Positions 1-9,369 of a stretch of DNA of 54,570 nucleotides are shown one piece after another (the stretch's first letter is position 1; each line of letters begins with the position of its first letter). The DNA lies in the NCBI RefSeq assembly GCF_030406325.1, contig NZ_JAUEQY010000050.1, positions 1 to 54,570 on the forward strand, written 5' to 3'. A model generated the notes under the pieces. It had not been told where the DNA came from. It searched no databases and was given only the letters and a program-made list of their open reading frames with translations. A program made the position numbers and the translations under genes. The DNA is from Actinomadura sp. DC4. Lineage in GTDB: Bacteria > Actinomycetota > Actinomycetes > Streptosporangiales > Streptosporangiaceae.

Positions 1-1406
1 GCCGGCGGTGCCGCCGGGCCCGTGGCGCGGCCGTCCGCCTGCGGGGGCGGGACCGGGAGGACCGGCGCCACCTCCTGCTCGGCGCGGGGGCGCGCGGCGG
101 CGTCGGGCCGGACGACCGTTCCCCCGTCGCCGGCGAACGACTGGGCGGGGCGAAGGCCGCCGCCGGGCGCGTGGGCGTCCGCGAGGGTGGTGTGCGGGGC
201 CGCGGTCTGCTGGGTGCCGCCGCCCTCCTGGTGTACGACCGCCGGGGCGCTGCCGCCTCCGCCGTCGTTCTGGGTGACGCCGGTGTCGTGTTCGCCGACC
301 GGGAGGTGTTCGCCGGCCGGTACGACCGCGCCGTCTCCGGCAGGGCCCCTGTAGTCGCCGGACAGGATCCGGTCGGTGTCCATCGGCGGCGGACCCGCGG
401 GCTCGGGACGGCCCGCCTCGCCGACGCCCGGATGGGCGGCGGCGAGCGTGAGCTCGCCCGGCGGAGGGGGAAGGTCGCGCCCGCCGACGCTCGTCGGCTT
501 GATGAGGTGTCCGTCGGCGGCGCCGATGAGGCCGGACGTGCCGGCCTTGGCCAGGTGTTCCCAGTCGAGCTGCCCGCTGGCGGCGAGCATCGGCACGCTG
601 CCGAGCATGTTGGCCGCGCCGCTCTGGAGCATGTGCCCGCCCCAGGAGTTCGTCATGAACGCGGCGAGCTTCTCGCGGCCGGCCAGGTCTCCGAACTTCA
701 GGTCCCCCGCCGCCGCCGAGGCCAGACGGGGACCGCCGACCCTGCTGAACAGCCCGGCCATGCCGGTGAGGGCGACACCGGTCATCACGCCGCCCTCGAT
801 GCTGGCCTTGGTCTTCTCCCAGTCCCAGCTGTCGCGGTGACCCTCGAGCATCTGGGTGCCCTGGATCCCGGCGTCCATCCCCTCCATGATCGCGGTGGAG
901 ACGAGGATGTTGCGCAGCAGCATCACGGCGAGCTGCCGGACGCTCATCTGGGTGATGGCGCACGCGCCGGGGATGAGGGACAGCGAGCCGCCGAAGCTCG
1001 GTACGGCCATGGCGATGAAGTACGCGATCTGGAACGCCAGCAGGATCAGCGAGCACAGGATCATGTACTTCGTGTACTCGACGTCCAGCCCGTAGCTCTT
1101 GAGCTGCGTGGCGGCTTCCTGGCAGGCCTTCGTCAGGTTCGGCAGGAACTGCGGGTCCGCCTTGGTGAACTGGTCCCAGTACTTGCCGAACGCCTCCGAG
1201 GCGATGCCGTCCATGCAGGCCTTGACGGCGTCGAAGGTGATGTCGCCCGAGGTCGCCACGCCGTCGGTGCCCTTGCCCGCGGCGGTGAGCTTCTCGACCT
1301 TCTCGAAGATCGTGTCCTCGTCGGCTTCGGGCCAGTCCATGCCGACGATCCAGCCGACGTAGGGCTTGACGATCCCTGGAACAAGATCCTCGAGTGCCTG
1401 GTCCAC
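1..1406 (-). CDS. WXG100-like polymorphic-toxin N-terminal region (partial)
   Basis: About 468 residues are visible from a GTG at 1406; the frame runs off the window without a stop, so the C-terminus is missing. The first ~130 residues are acidic and helical. A hydrophobic stretch at about residues 105-150 follows (YMILCSLILLAFQ...), then an Ala/Gly-rich helical part, and from about residue 300 a Pro/Gly-rich linker. This layout matches the WXG100-like N-terminal domain of CpnT-type and large actinobacterial T7SS toxins, where the variable toxin lies beyond the linker. The GTG is one codon after the TAA of the upstream WXG100 gene and in the same frame, without its own clear ribosome binding site, so coupled translation is likely. 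The toxin activity cannot be named because that part lies outside the window. Confidence 0.75.
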   Translation of the reverse strand, partial: MDQALEDLVPGIVKPYVGWIVGMDWPEADEDTIFEKVEKLTAAGKGTDGVATSGDITFDAVKACMDGIASEAFGKYWDQFTKADPQFLPNLTKACQEAATQLKSYGLDVEYTKYMILCSLILLAFQIAYFIAMAVPSFGGSLSLIPGACAITQMSVRQLAVMLLRNILVSTAIMEGMDAGIQGTQMLEGHRDSWDWEKTKASIEGGVMTGVALTGMAGLFSRVGGPRLASAAAGDLKFGDLAGREKLAAFMTNSWGGHMLQSGAANMLGSVPMLAASGQLDWEHLAKAGTSGLIGAADGHLIKPTSVGGRDLPPPPGELTLAAAHPGVGEAGRPEPAGPPPMDTDRILSGDYRGPAGDGAVVPAGEHLPVGEHDTGVTQNDGGGGSAPAVVHQEGGGTQQTAAPHTTLADAHAPGGGLRPAQSFAGDGGTVVRPDAAARPRAEQEVAPVLPVPPPQADGRATGPAAPP

Positions 1407-1409
1407 GCC

Positions 1410-1715
1410 TTATGCCTGAATAGTGCTGGCGACGTCCGCCTGCTCGTATGTGGTCGCCATGTCGTCGAGGCCCCCCTTGACCCCGTGCAGGCCCTTCGCG
1501 TTGTCGTCGAGCATCTTCCAGATGCTGGCCAGCAACGGCTTGTAATTCTTCAGGAATTGCTCGGCGTATTGGTCACGACCGAGATACTCTCCGTCACCGA
1601 GGTCCGTTTCGAGGGTCTTCTTCACGACCTCGAGGTCGTGGCCCGCATCGGTGAAGCCGGTGGCCCGCGTGCGCATCTGCGCCGGATACACGAGGTATCC
1701 GTTGTACATCGTCAT
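1410..1715 (-). CDS. WXG100-family small T7SS protein
   Basis: This 101-aa helical protein has the size of ESAT-6/WXG100 proteins. Its two predicted helices are separated near residue 65, but there is no strict W-x-G; an SIWKMLDD segment occupies the turn. The C-terminal YEQAD is a YxxxD type VII secretion signal. It lies between the YbaB-like gene (7 bases upstream) and the WXG100-like toxin gene (3 bases downstream), so all three probably form one operon. Its likely role is as a secretion partner or pre-domain for the toxin; that role is inferred from context. Confidence 0.75.
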   Translation of the reverse strand: MTMYNGYLVYPAQMRTRATGFTDAGHDLEVVKKTLETDLGDGEYLGRDQYAEQFLKNYKPLLASIWKMLDDNAKGLHGVKGGLDDMATTYEQADVASTIQA

Positions 1716-1722
1716 AATGCCC

Positions 1723-2121
1723 TCAGGACTTCTCTTCCTCGTCGGGAACCGTCGGCGGCTGAGGCAGAAAGGCGGTGAAGTCGCCGTCTTCTCCCAGCGC
1801 CGTCTCGTATGACAGACCCTCGGGCATGAAGGGCGTCATGATCTTTTTCATCTGCTCGGACACGTCGGCCGTGCCCTTCGCGATCAGCTCCATGATGGCG
1901 CGCGAGAGCTCACTGCTGTCGAGCTTGCGGTAGACCCGTGGGTCCAGGCGGATGTCCTGTACCTGCCCTCGTGGGCCGACGACGACCGTCACGAGGCCGT
2001 CCGGCCGCGTCGCGGTGGCGCTGACCTTGTCGAGGTCGCGCCGCATCTCGTTGAGGCGTCCGACCTGCTTGGAGTAGTCATCCATGAGTTCCTCGAGCGA
2101 CGCGCGAAACTCAGCCCTCAT
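1723..2121 (-). CDS. YbaB/EbfC-family protein, T7SS-associated
   Basis: The 132-aa product starts with a long charged helix (about residues 1-35), followed by VTVVVGPRGQVQDIRLDP, the beta-hairpin typical of YbaB/EbfC proteins, then another helix and an acidic tail ending EEEKS. Classical YbaB proteins bind DNA as dimers beside recR. Here the gene is first in an operon with a WXG100 protein and a toxin-like protein, and a second YbaB-like gene lies at 9370. In mycobacterial ESX-1 the YbaB-like EspL sits beside the substrate EspB. A chaperone or regulatory role in secretion is therefore plausible, but it is inferred. Confidence 0.8.
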   Translation of the reverse strand: MRAEFRASLEELMDDYSKQVGRLNEMRRDLDKVSATATRPDGLVTVVVGPRGQVQDIRLDPRVYRKLDSSELSRAIMELIAKGTADVSEQMKKIMTPFMPEGLSYETALGEDGDFTAFLPQPPTVPDEEEKS

Positions 2122-2272
2122 GTTCGATCACCTCCGTCATGTCGCCCCGGCCGGCCTTGGAGGTAGAGACGCTGACCGTCCGCGTCAGGTTCCTCTTCGC
2201 GGCAATCAACCTGAATACCCCCGCATCGAGCATAAGGTAGTCCGGAAGGATGTGGAGGTGGGGAAGACAGTC

Positions 2273-2464
2273 ATGGCCGAACTCTCCGACGAGGACCGCG
2301 AAGCCCTGAAGCGCATGCGCCGCGCGGTCGAGGAACGCGACGCGATCCCGCCCGAAGAGATGGTCGAGGTCGATGACGTCGAGCGTTATCAGTTCCCGAT
2401 CGGCATTGACGACGAGGGCAACCCGTTTCCCACGCACCAGAGCCGGGGTACGGACGAGGGCTGA
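2273..2464 (+). CDS. Small acidic hypothetical protein
   Basis: This 63-residue protein starts at ATG 2273 behind a GGTGGGGAAG purine run. It is strongly charged (MAELSDEDREALKRMRRAVEE), with a predicted N-terminal helix and an extended C-terminus. I do not recognise a family. It lies upstream of the first mycosin on the same strand and divergently from the YbaB operon, so it may be co-regulated with the T7SS. The longer upstream extension of this frame overlaps the YbaB gene and lacks a ribosome binding site, so I rejected it. Confidence 0.6.
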   Translation: MAELSDEDREALKRMRRAVEERDAIPPEEMVEVDDVERYQFPIGIDDEGNPFPTHQSRGTDEG

Positions 2465-2556
2465 GCACGCCCCTACGCACTAACATCACCATTTGTGCCG
2501 CCTTTGTCGGCGCAGGCCGTCCGTGCTCTGACGGAACCCGGCCGACCGGAGCGACG

Positions 2557-3819
2557 GTGGATGGGATGGGTATGAGGGCACTGAAGCTGGGCGGGCTCGC
2601 CGCCGCGGGAGCTCTCGGCCTGGCCGCGCTCATCGGCACGCCGTCCGCCGCCGCGGTCAAGCCGACGCCCAAGCCCACGGGATCGCCCAAGGCCACGCCG
2701 TCACGTTCCGCGCCCCCGGCCGTCCAGTGCACCCCGCCCCAGCCGATCGCCGCCCTGCAGACCGAACCCTGGGCCCAGCAGCGGCTGGACTTCACCCGCG
2801 TCTGGAACCTCACGCGCGGCAAGGGCGTCACGGTGGCCGTCGTCGACAGCGGCGTGGACGCGGGCCACAAGCAGCTCGCCGGCCACGTGACCTCGATCGA
2901 CCTCACCCATACGATGAACCGCGACTGCGTCGGGCACGGCACCGCGGTCGCGGGCATCATCGCCGCCCAGGACCGGCGGTCGCGCAACCTCCCGTTCGTC
3001 GGCGTCGCGCCGGCCGCGCGCCTCCTCTCGGTGAAGTTCACGAACCAGGACCACACCGACGGAGCCGACCCCAACCTGCCCCTGGCGATCAGGACCGCCG
3101 CGGACCACAAGGCGAAAGTGATCAATGTCTCGGTCACCTCGCCGGACACCGCCGCCCTGCGCTCGGCCGTCCGGTACGCGCAGGCCCACGACGCCCTCGT
3201 GGTCGCCGCCGCCGGCAACGTCACCGACCAGGACAAGGGCACGACCGGCCCCGCGTACCCGGCCGCCTACCCGGACGTCATGGGCGTCGGCTCACTGAGC
3301 CCCGACGGCTCGGTCGCCGACTCGTCGAACACCGTGACGAGGGTCAGCGTCAGCGCCCCGGGCAAGCAGGTGGCCACTCTCTGGCCGGGCGGGTACGCGC
3401 CGAACGAGGAGGGCACGAGCTTCGCCGCGGCGTACGTCTCCGGAACCGCCGCCCTCGTACGCGCCTACCACCCGAAGCTCGACTTCAAGCAGGTCAAACG
3501 GCGCCTGGAGGCCACGGCCGACGGCTCCAGCGGCACCGGCTCGGGCGCGGGCATGATCAACCCGGTCCAGGCGGTCACGGCCCTGCTGCCCGGCGAGGGC
3601 ACGGACTCGGGCGGCGCCGCGGCGGGCGGAGGCCAGGCGATCCACATCACGTACCGGAACCGGCCCGACCGGCAGACCCGCTCGGTGGCACTGACGGTGA
3701 CCGGCATCGCCCTGGGCGGCACCGCGGCGGCGGTGGCCGGCGGCATCTTCATCCCGATGGGCCGCCGCCGCCGCTGGAAGCCGGGCACCCACCCGGCCCC
3801 GGACCGCCAGGACTCCTAG
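2557..3819 (+). CDS. mycP: Mycosin-type S8 serine protease (T7SS MycP), copy 1
   Basis: The 420-aa protein is a subtilisin-like membrane-anchored protease of type VII secretion. It has a signal peptide (about residues 7-33), a Pro/Lys/Thr-rich stretch, then the catalytic motifs: Asp97 in AVVDSGVD, His127 in GHGTAVAG, oxyanion Asn221 in AAAGN and Ser288 in GTSFAAA. A transmembrane helix at about 375-400 is followed by a basic RRRRW tail, giving an extracytoplasmic protease domain. The GTG at 2557 has GGAG five bases upstream; ATG 2566 and 2572 are alternatives. Its stop overlaps the stop of convergent eccC within the CTAG at 3816-3819. Unlike the second mycosin, the triad and oxyanion residue are intact. 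Confidence 0.9.
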   Translation: MDGMGMRALKLGGLAAAGALGLAALIGTPSAAAVKPTPKPTGSPKATPSRSAPPAVQCTPPQPIAALQTEPWAQQRLDFTRVWNLTRGKGVTVAVVDSGVDAGHKQLAGHVTSIDLTHTMNRDCVGHGTAVAGIIAAQDRRSRNLPFVGVAPAARLLSVKFTNQDHTDGADPNLPLAIRTAADHKAKVINVSVTSPDTAALRSAVRYAQAHDALVVAAAGNVTDQDKGTTGPAYPAAYPDVMGVGSLSPDGSVADSSNTVTRVSVSAPGKQVATLWPGGYAPNEEGTSFAAAYVSGTAALVRAYHPKLDFKQVKRRLEATADGSSGTGSGAGMINPVQAVTALLPGEGTDSGGAAAGGGQAIHITYRNRPDRQTRSVALTVTGIALGGTAAAVAGGIFIPMGRRRRWKPGTHPAPDRQDS

Positions 3820-6800
3820 ACGGTGTCTCCGCCGGTCTCGTCGCCGCCGAGGAAGGCGGTCTGGATGAGGCGGGTTCCGGTGCGGCGCTCGACGAAATAG
3901 CCGCGGCCCGGAGGCAGTGGCCGTGCGCGTACGTCGCCGAAGAGGGCGCCCTCCTCCTTCGTGCCGGACAGGATCAGCGCCGGGTTGGCCATGTCCTTGA
4001 TCCGCTGGATCACCGGGTCGTACAGGCCGCGTCCCGCGCCGCCCATCGCCCGCGCCAGGATCACGTGCAGGCCGATGTCGCGGGCCTGCGGCAGGAGCTC
4101 GACGATCGGCATCAGCGGGTTGTTGGACGTGGCGACGAGCTCGTAGTCGTCGATGATCAGATAGAGGTCCGAGCCCTTCCACCACGACCGGTTGCGCAGT
4201 TGCTCCGGGGTCAGGTCCGAGGTCGGCAGCCGGTTGACCAGCGCGCCCTGGACGTCCTTCAGCAGCGACGTCGCGGACGTGCTCGCCGCCGCGTATCCGA
4301 TCCGGTGCTCGGTGTCGGCCGTGTCCAGCAGCGAACGGCGGTAGTCGACGAAGATCAGCCGGGCCTGGTCCGGGGTGTTGCGCGCGACGATGCCCTCCGC
4401 GATGAGCCGCAGGAGGTTCGACTTACCCGACTCGGTGTCGCCGACGACGATGAAGTGAGCGTCGGCGGAGAAGTCCAGCATGACCGGCGAGAGCGTGTCC
4501 TCGTCGATGCCGATCGGGATCCGCCGGCCGGACACCGACGGCGCCGGCAGTGCCGACGGCGCGAGCGTGGCGGGCAGCAGTCGTACGCGCGGCGCGGCCG
4601 GGCCGGTCCACGCCGCCGACACCGTCTCCACCAGCGAGCGGACGCCGTCGCCGAGGTCGTCGGAGGCCGTACGGCCGTCGACGCGCGGCAGCGTGCCGAG
4701 GAAGTGCAGGCCGTCGCGGGTCAGGCCGCGGCCCGGGGAGTTCTGCGGGACGTTGTCGGCGAGCTTGCGGTTGATCTCGGACTCGTACGGGTCGCCGAGC
4801 CGCAGCTCCACGCGGGTCCCGAACAGGTCCCGGATGTTCATCCGGAACTCCGACCACTTGTTGGTCGAGGTGACCACGTGGATGCCGAAGCCCAGGCCAC
4901 GCGCCGCGATGTCGGTGATGCCGCCCTCGACGGTGTCGAACTCCTGCCGCAGCAGCAGCCAGTTGTCGATGACGAGAAAGACGTCGCCGAACCCGTCGCC
5001 GGGCACCTTCCCCTCGGCGCGCAGCCGGCGGTACGTCGTGATCGAGTCGATCCCGCGCTCGGTGAACTCCCGCTCCCGCTGGGTCAGCAGGGCCGACATC
5101 TCCGCGACCGTACGCCGGACGCGGTCACCGTCGAGGCGGGAGGCCACACCGCCGACGTGCGGCAGGCTCGCGAGCGAGGAGAGCGTCCCGCCGCCGAAGT
5201 CGAGGCAGTAGAACTGCACCTCCTGCGGCGTGTGCAGGAGCGCGAGCGAGGCGATCAGGCTGCGCAGCATGGTCGACTTGCCGCTCTGCGGCCCGCCGAC
5301 CACCGCGACGTTTCCGGCGGCGCCGGACAGGTCCACCCACATCGCGTCGCGGCGCTGGTCGAAGGGGCGGTCGACGATGCCGACCGGGGCGCACATCCGG
5401 CCGCGGCCCTCCCAGCCCGGCGCGGTGAATCCCTGCGTGGGCGTGGCCGTGAGGCCGGGGATCAGCTCGTCCAGCGTCGACGGCGCGTCGAGCGGCGGCA
5501 GCCAGATCTCGTGCGCCGGCGGTCCCTGGCCGGCGAGCTGGCGGACGATGATGTCGAACAGGCTGTCCTCGGTGCTGTTCTCGCTCGTGTCGCGCGTCCG
5601 CTCCGGGTCCGGATCGGCGATCATCTGCGGCGCGAGATAGTCCGGCATGAAGGGGACGATCTGCGGTACGACGCGCGGGCCGTCGTCGTCGACCTCTTCC
5701 TCCTCGGCCTTGTAGGCGCCGGAGACGTACGCCGCCTTGAACCTCGTCATGCCGGTCGTGTCGAACTTGAGGTAGCCGTTGCCCGGCTGCGAGGGCAGTT
5801 CGTACGCGTCGGGCACGCCGAGGACGACCCGGCTCTCCATGGCCGAGAAGGTCCGCAGGCCGATGCGGTAGGACAGGTGGGTGTCGAGGCCGCGCAGCTT
5901 GCCCTCTTCCAGGCGCTGCGAGGCGAGCAGCAGGTGGACGCCGAGCGACCGGCCGAGGCGGCCGATCATGACGAAGAGCTCGGCGAACTCCGGCTTGGCC
6001 GACAGCAGCTCGGAGAACTCATCCAGCACCACGAACAGCGTCGGCATCGGCGGGATCTGGGCGCCGCGCTCACGCGCCGCCTCGTAGTCGCGCAGGGAGG
6101 CGTAGTTGCCGGCCGAGCGCAGGAACTCCTGGCGCCGGATCATCTCGCCGTGCAGCGCGTCGTACATGCGGTCGACCAGCGGGAGCTCGTCCTCCAGGTT
6201 GGTGATGACCGCGGCGACGTGCTGCAGGGTGTCCAGGCCGAGGAAGGTCGCGCCGCCCTTGAAGTCGACGAGCACGAAGTTGAGCACCTCGGAGGAGTGC
6301 GTCACCGCGAGGCCGAGGACCAGGGTGCGCAGCAGCTCGGACTTGCCGGACCCGGTCGCGCCGATGACCAGGCCGTGCGGGCCCATGCCGCCCTGGGCGG
6401 ACTCCTTGATGTCCATCTCCACCGGGCGGCCGTCGGCGGCGACGCCGATCGGCACGCGCAGCCGGTTGCGGGGTGCCCGCGGGCGCCACAGCGCCGGTGT
6501 GTCGATGTGGGTCGGGTCCTTGACACCGAGCAGTGAGGTCAGCGTGCGGTTCGCGTTCAGCGCGCTCTGCTCGGGCTCGCTCGCGCCGCTGGTCCGCAGC
6601 GGCGCCAGCTGCCGTACCAGGCCGTCCATGGAGACGTACTCCATGGAGTCGGGCTTGCCGAGAGGCTGGGCGACGTCCTTGCCGGTACGGTCCCGCCGGA
6701 CGATGCTCATCGAGTCCGCCGCGACGTTGAGCCGCAGCATGGTCGCCTCGGACGTCGGAGTGACCACGCCGCTGAGGTCGATCACGGTGACACCGTCGAT

Positions 6801-7802
6801 GCCGTCCGCGCTGAGCTGGCTGTCCACGCTGACGGCGCCGCCGTCCACGATGACGATGTGGTACGGCATGTCGTCGGAGGTCAGGCCGGGCGAGAACCGC
6901 GGCCGATCCTTCAGCCCCGGGCCGAGCATCGCCTCCAGCTCCGACATCGTCTTGGCCATCAGCCGCACCGGGCCGGCGGCGTCGGTGTCCTCGGGGTGCA
7001 TCGCGTGCGGGAGCCACTTCATCCAGTCCCACGACTGCATGCGCTCCGGCGACGCGCACAGGGCGATCCGCAGGTCATCGGGAGAGTGGAACGACGCGGC
7101 CTGGGCGATCAAGGAGTTCACGAGCCCGCGTACGGCCTTCGGGTCGCCGGCCGGGAGGATCCGGGAGAACGACGTGAGGGAGACCGCGATCGGCAGGTTC
7201 GGGACGGTGGAGTGCGCGCGTACGAACCTCCGCAGCGCGCCCGCCGTCATCGGCTCCAGGTCCTCGATCGGCTTGGTCTCCGGCGGGATGAGCTGCACGG
7301 CCAGCCGCTGGGGGCCGCTGCCGATGCGGATGTTGCCGAAGTCGGCGTCACTGGCCCGGCGCTCCCAGAGGCGGGCGCTCATCACGAGCGACCACAGCGA
7401 CGCCGGGTCGGGACTGTTCCACTCGAGCGCCTCCCGCTGCTGCGCGGTGGCGCGGCGCACCTTCTGGCGCACCTGCGAGAGGTAGCGGAAATAGTCGCGG
7501 CGGGCGCCGTTGAGACGTTGCTTCCGGTCGCCGGTACCCCGGCTGATCTGGCCCAGCATCATCCCCATCATCGACAGCGACATCATTCCGCTGGACAGGA
7601 ACATGGTCGGGTTCGAACCCGGCGCCACGAGCATGAAGGCCATCGCGCCGCCGCCCGCGGCCATCGGCACGTACGTCAAAATGGCCTGGAAGCCCGCCGA
7701 CATGGTCTCGGGGATCTCCGGCGGTGATTCGAGGAGTACCTCGCCCCGTGGCATCTCTGGGGGAGGCCGTCGTTCTTGCCTGCTGACGATCACCGTGCTC
7801 AA
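3816..7802 (-). CDS. eccC: T7SS ATPase EccC (fused EccCa/EccCb)
   Basis: This ~1328-aa FtsK/SpoIIIE-type ATPase is the motor and substrate receptor of type VII secretion. The N-terminus (RRPPPEMPRGE) and a hydrophobic pair near residues 40-85 match EccC membrane anchors. Three ATPase modules follow, with P-loops GATGSGKS (~481-488), GGPQSGKS (~836-843) and GDTESGKS (~1121-1128). Walker B is canonical in module 1 (VVLDEF) but reads VIDNW in module 2 and IIDDY in module 3, both without the catalytic Glu. In known EccCs only the first ATPase is canonical and later ones bind WXG100 signals. I chose TTG 7802 because GGGAGG lies seven bases upstream and family members begin there; an upstream ATG would add nine residues. 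Confidence 0.95.
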   Translation of the reverse strand: MSTVIVSRQERRPPPEMPRGEVLLESPPEIPETMSAGFQAILTYVPMAAGGGAMAFMLVAPGSNPTMFLSSGMMSLSMMGMMLGQISRGTGDRKQRLNGARRDYFRYLSQVRQKVRRATAQQREALEWNSPDPASLWSLVMSARLWERRASDADFGNIRIGSGPQRLAVQLIPPETKPIEDLEPMTAGALRRFVRAHSTVPNLPIAVSLTSFSRILPAGDPKAVRGLVNSLIAQAASFHSPDDLRIALCASPERMQSWDWMKWLPHAMHPEDTDAAGPVRLMAKTMSELEAMLGPGLKDRPRFSPGLTSDDMPYHIVIVDGGAVSVDSQLSADGIDGVTVIDLSGVVTPTSEATMLRLNVAADSMSIVRRDRTGKDVAQPLGKPDSMEYVSMDGLVRQLAPLRTSGASEPEQSALNANRTLTSLLGVKDPTHIDTPALWRPRAPRNRLRVPIGVAADGRPVEMDIKESAQGGMGPHGLVIGATGSGKSELLRTLVLGLAVTHSSEVLNFVLVDFKGGATFLGLDTLQHVAAVITNLEDELPLVDRMYDALHGEMIRRQEFLRSAGNYASLRDYEAARERGAQIPPMPTLFVVLDEFSELLSAKPEFAELFVMIGRLGRSLGVHLLLASQRLEEGKLRGLDTHLSYRIGLRTFSAMESRVVLGVPDAYELPSQPGNGYLKFDTTGMTRFKAAYVSGAYKAEEEEVDDDGPRVVPQIVPFMPDYLAPQMIADPDPERTRDTSENSTEDSLFDIIVRQLAGQGPPAHEIWLPPLDAPSTLDELIPGLTATPTQGFTAPGWEGRGRMCAPVGIVDRPFDQRRDAMWVDLSGAAGNVAVVGGPQSGKSTMLRSLIASLALLHTPQEVQFYCLDFGGGTLSSLASLPHVGGVASRLDGDRVRRTVAEMSALLTQREREFTERGIDSITTYRRLRAEGKVPGDGFGDVFLVIDNWLLLRQEFDTVEGGITDIAARGLGFGIHVVTSTNKWSEFRMNIRDLFGTRVELRLGDPYESEINRKLADNVPQNSPGRGLTRDGLHFLGTLPRVDGRTASDDLGDGVRSLVETVSAAWTGPAAPRVRLLPATLAPSALPAPSVSGRRIPIGIDEDTLSPVMLDFSADAHFIVVGDTESGKSNLLRLIAEGIVARNTPDQARLIFVDYRRSLLDTADTEHRIGYAAASTSATSLLKDVQGALVNRLPTSDLTPEQLRNRSWWKGSDLYLIIDDYELVATSNNPLMPIVELLPQARDIGLHVILARAMGGAGRGLYDPVIQRIKDMANPALILSGTKEEGALFGDVRARPLPPGRGYFVERRTGTRLIQTAFLGGDETGGDTV

Positions 7803-7828
7803 CGGAGTACCTCCCGAGGCCGCTGGCA

Positions 7829-7857
7829 TTGAGCGTGAGTAAGCGACATCCTATTAA
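7829..7857 (+). promoter_or_regulatory. Predicted promoter of eccD
   Basis: TTGAGC (7829-7834) and TATTAA (7852-7857) are separated by exactly 17 bases. This is a good vegetative-type promoter pointing at eccD from the ~100-bp divergent region between eccC and eccD. Transcription would begin near 7864, only about two bases before an in-frame ATG at 7866, so a leaderless eccD form is possible as well as the GTG start at 7902. Confidence 0.5.
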
Positions 7858-7901
7858 CCCAATTCATGTTGGTTCGTTCGAATCCGCCGATGGGGGAGAC
7901 C

Positions 7902-9302
7902 GTGAGTCCGAGAGTCGGAGCCGATCTGTGTCGGATCACGATCGTCGCGCCGGGGCGGCGGATCGATCTGTCGCTGCCGGCCGAGGTCCCGCTGGCCCAG
8001 ATGCTTCCCACACTGCTGCGCGCCGCAGGCCGTGACCTGGCCGACTCCGGGCTCGCGCACTCGGGCTGGGTGCTCCAGCGGCTGGACGGGCCCCCGTTCG
8101 AGAACGGGATGAGCCTGGCCCAGCACGACGTACGCGACGGCGAGGTCCTGTACTTCCGTCCGCGCATGACGCTGATCCCCGAGCTGGTCTACGACGACGT
8201 GGCCGACGTGGTCGCGACCGGGAAGAAGGACCGCGCCGACCGCTGGCGGCCCGAGACGACGCGCCGCTTCGGGATGTTCGCCGGCGCGGGAATGCTCGTC
8301 CTCGGCATCGTCCCGATCCTGGCCTCCGGCCCGCCGTGGGTGCCCTCCGCGGCCGCCGCCGGGATCGTCGCGCTGGTCCTGGCGACCCTCGGCGCGGCGC
8401 TGTCCCGCGCGGTCGGCGACTCGATGGGCGGCGCCGTCCTCGGGTACGCGGCGCTCCCGTACGCCTTCCTGGCCGGTCTGCTGGCTCCCGCACGGGACGA
8501 GCTGGCGCTCGTGGACGTGGGCGCGCCCCATCTGCTGGCGGCGTTCGCCGCCGTCACGGTGATCGCGGTGATCGCGGGCTTCGGCGTGGCCGACGGGCTG
8601 CCCTGGTTCGTGGGTGTCGGCTTCGCCGGTTTCGTGGGCACGGTCTGCGCCGCGGTCACGCTGCTGTTCGACGGGCTCGAACCGGCGGGTGTGGCGGCGA
8701 GCGCGGTCGTGGTCGTGCTCGCCCTCAGCGCGCTCGTCCCCACGCTGTCGTTCCGCTTCGCCCGGGTGCCGCTGCCGCCGATCCCGACCAGCGCCGAGGA
8801 CCTGCGGAGCGAGTCCACGGTGATCGACGGCAAGTCGCTGCTGCGCCGTGCCGGCGTCGCCGACCGGTTCGCCACCGGCCTGGTGGCCGGCATCGCGCTG
8901 GTCTCCGCGGTGGGACTGCTGTTCCTCACCCTCTCGCCGGGCAAGGCCGGGCCGATCATGGCCGCCGTCGTCTGCCTGTCGCTCCTGCTGCGGGCCCGGA
9001 TCTTCCGCGGCCGCTCCCAGCGGAGCTGGATGCTCGTCGTCGGGCTCGGCGGGTTCGCCCTCCTGGACGTCGGGCTGTCGCTGCGGGCGACACCCGCGCA
9101 GGGTCTCGCGATGGTGCTGCCGCTCGTCCTCGCCGTGGCCGCGATCGCCCTGACGATGGCGATGTGGCTCCCGGGCCACCGGCCCACGCCGTTCTGGGGC
9201 CGCGCGGGGGACATCATCGACATGTTCGCCATCATCGCCCTGGTCCCGCTCGCCCTGGCGGTCCTGCACGTCTATGGAAAGGTCCGCGGGCTGAGCGGAT
9301 GA
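7902..9302 (+). CDS. eccD: T7SS membrane channel protein EccD
   Basis: The 466-aa product has a YukD/ubiquitin-like cytoplasmic domain (about residues 1-85, starting ADLCRITIVAPGRRIDLSLP) followed by about eleven transmembrane helices, the standard architecture of the EccD pore subunit. I prefer GTG 7902 because GGGGGAG immediately precedes it and homologous proteins begin close to ADLCR, although the spacing is short; ATG 7866 or 7890 are alternatives. It is transcribed divergently from eccC and followed after 67 bases by a second YbaB-like gene. Confidence 0.92.
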   Translation: MSPRVGADLCRITIVAPGRRIDLSLPAEVPLAQMLPTLLRAAGRDLADSGLAHSGWVLQRLDGPPFENGMSLAQHDVRDGEVLYFRPRMTLIPELVYDDVADVVATGKKDRADRWRPETTRRFGMFAGAGMLVLGIVPILASGPPWVPSAAAAGIVALVLATLGAALSRAVGDSMGGAVLGYAALPYAFLAGLLAPARDELALVDVGAPHLLAAFAAVTVIAVIAGFGVADGLPWFVGVGFAGFVGTVCAAVTLLFDGLEPAGVAASAVVVVLALSALVPTLSFRFARVPLPPIPTSAEDLRSESTVIDGKSLLRRAGVADRFATGLVAGIALVSAVGLLFLTLSPGKAGPIMAAVVCLSLLLRARIFRGRSQRSWMLVVGLGGFALLDVGLSLRATPAQGLAMVLPLVLAVAAIALTMAMWLPGHRPTPFWGRAGDIIDMFAIIALVPLALAVLHVYGKVRGLSG

Positions 9303-9369
9303 CATGGCCGCGTCTCCGCTGGTGCCGGTCGACATTTGGCTGCATACTTCACGGCGAAAGAGGTGAAGC

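Noticed and set aside
171-1778. A 535-codon plus-strand open frame
   Set aside because: It is antisense to the WXG100-like toxin and WXG100 genes, whose family features and YxxxD motif are on the minus strand.
2111-2437. A 108-codon minus-strand frame
   Set aside because: It overlaps the small acidic plus-strand gene and the YbaB start, and has no ribosome binding site; the plus-strand product has normal composition.
2727-6536. A very long plus-strand open frame (about 1270 codons)
   Set aside because: It is the shadow of the first mycosin and antisense of eccC; its Arg/Gly-rich composition and lack of a ribosome binding site show it is not a gene.
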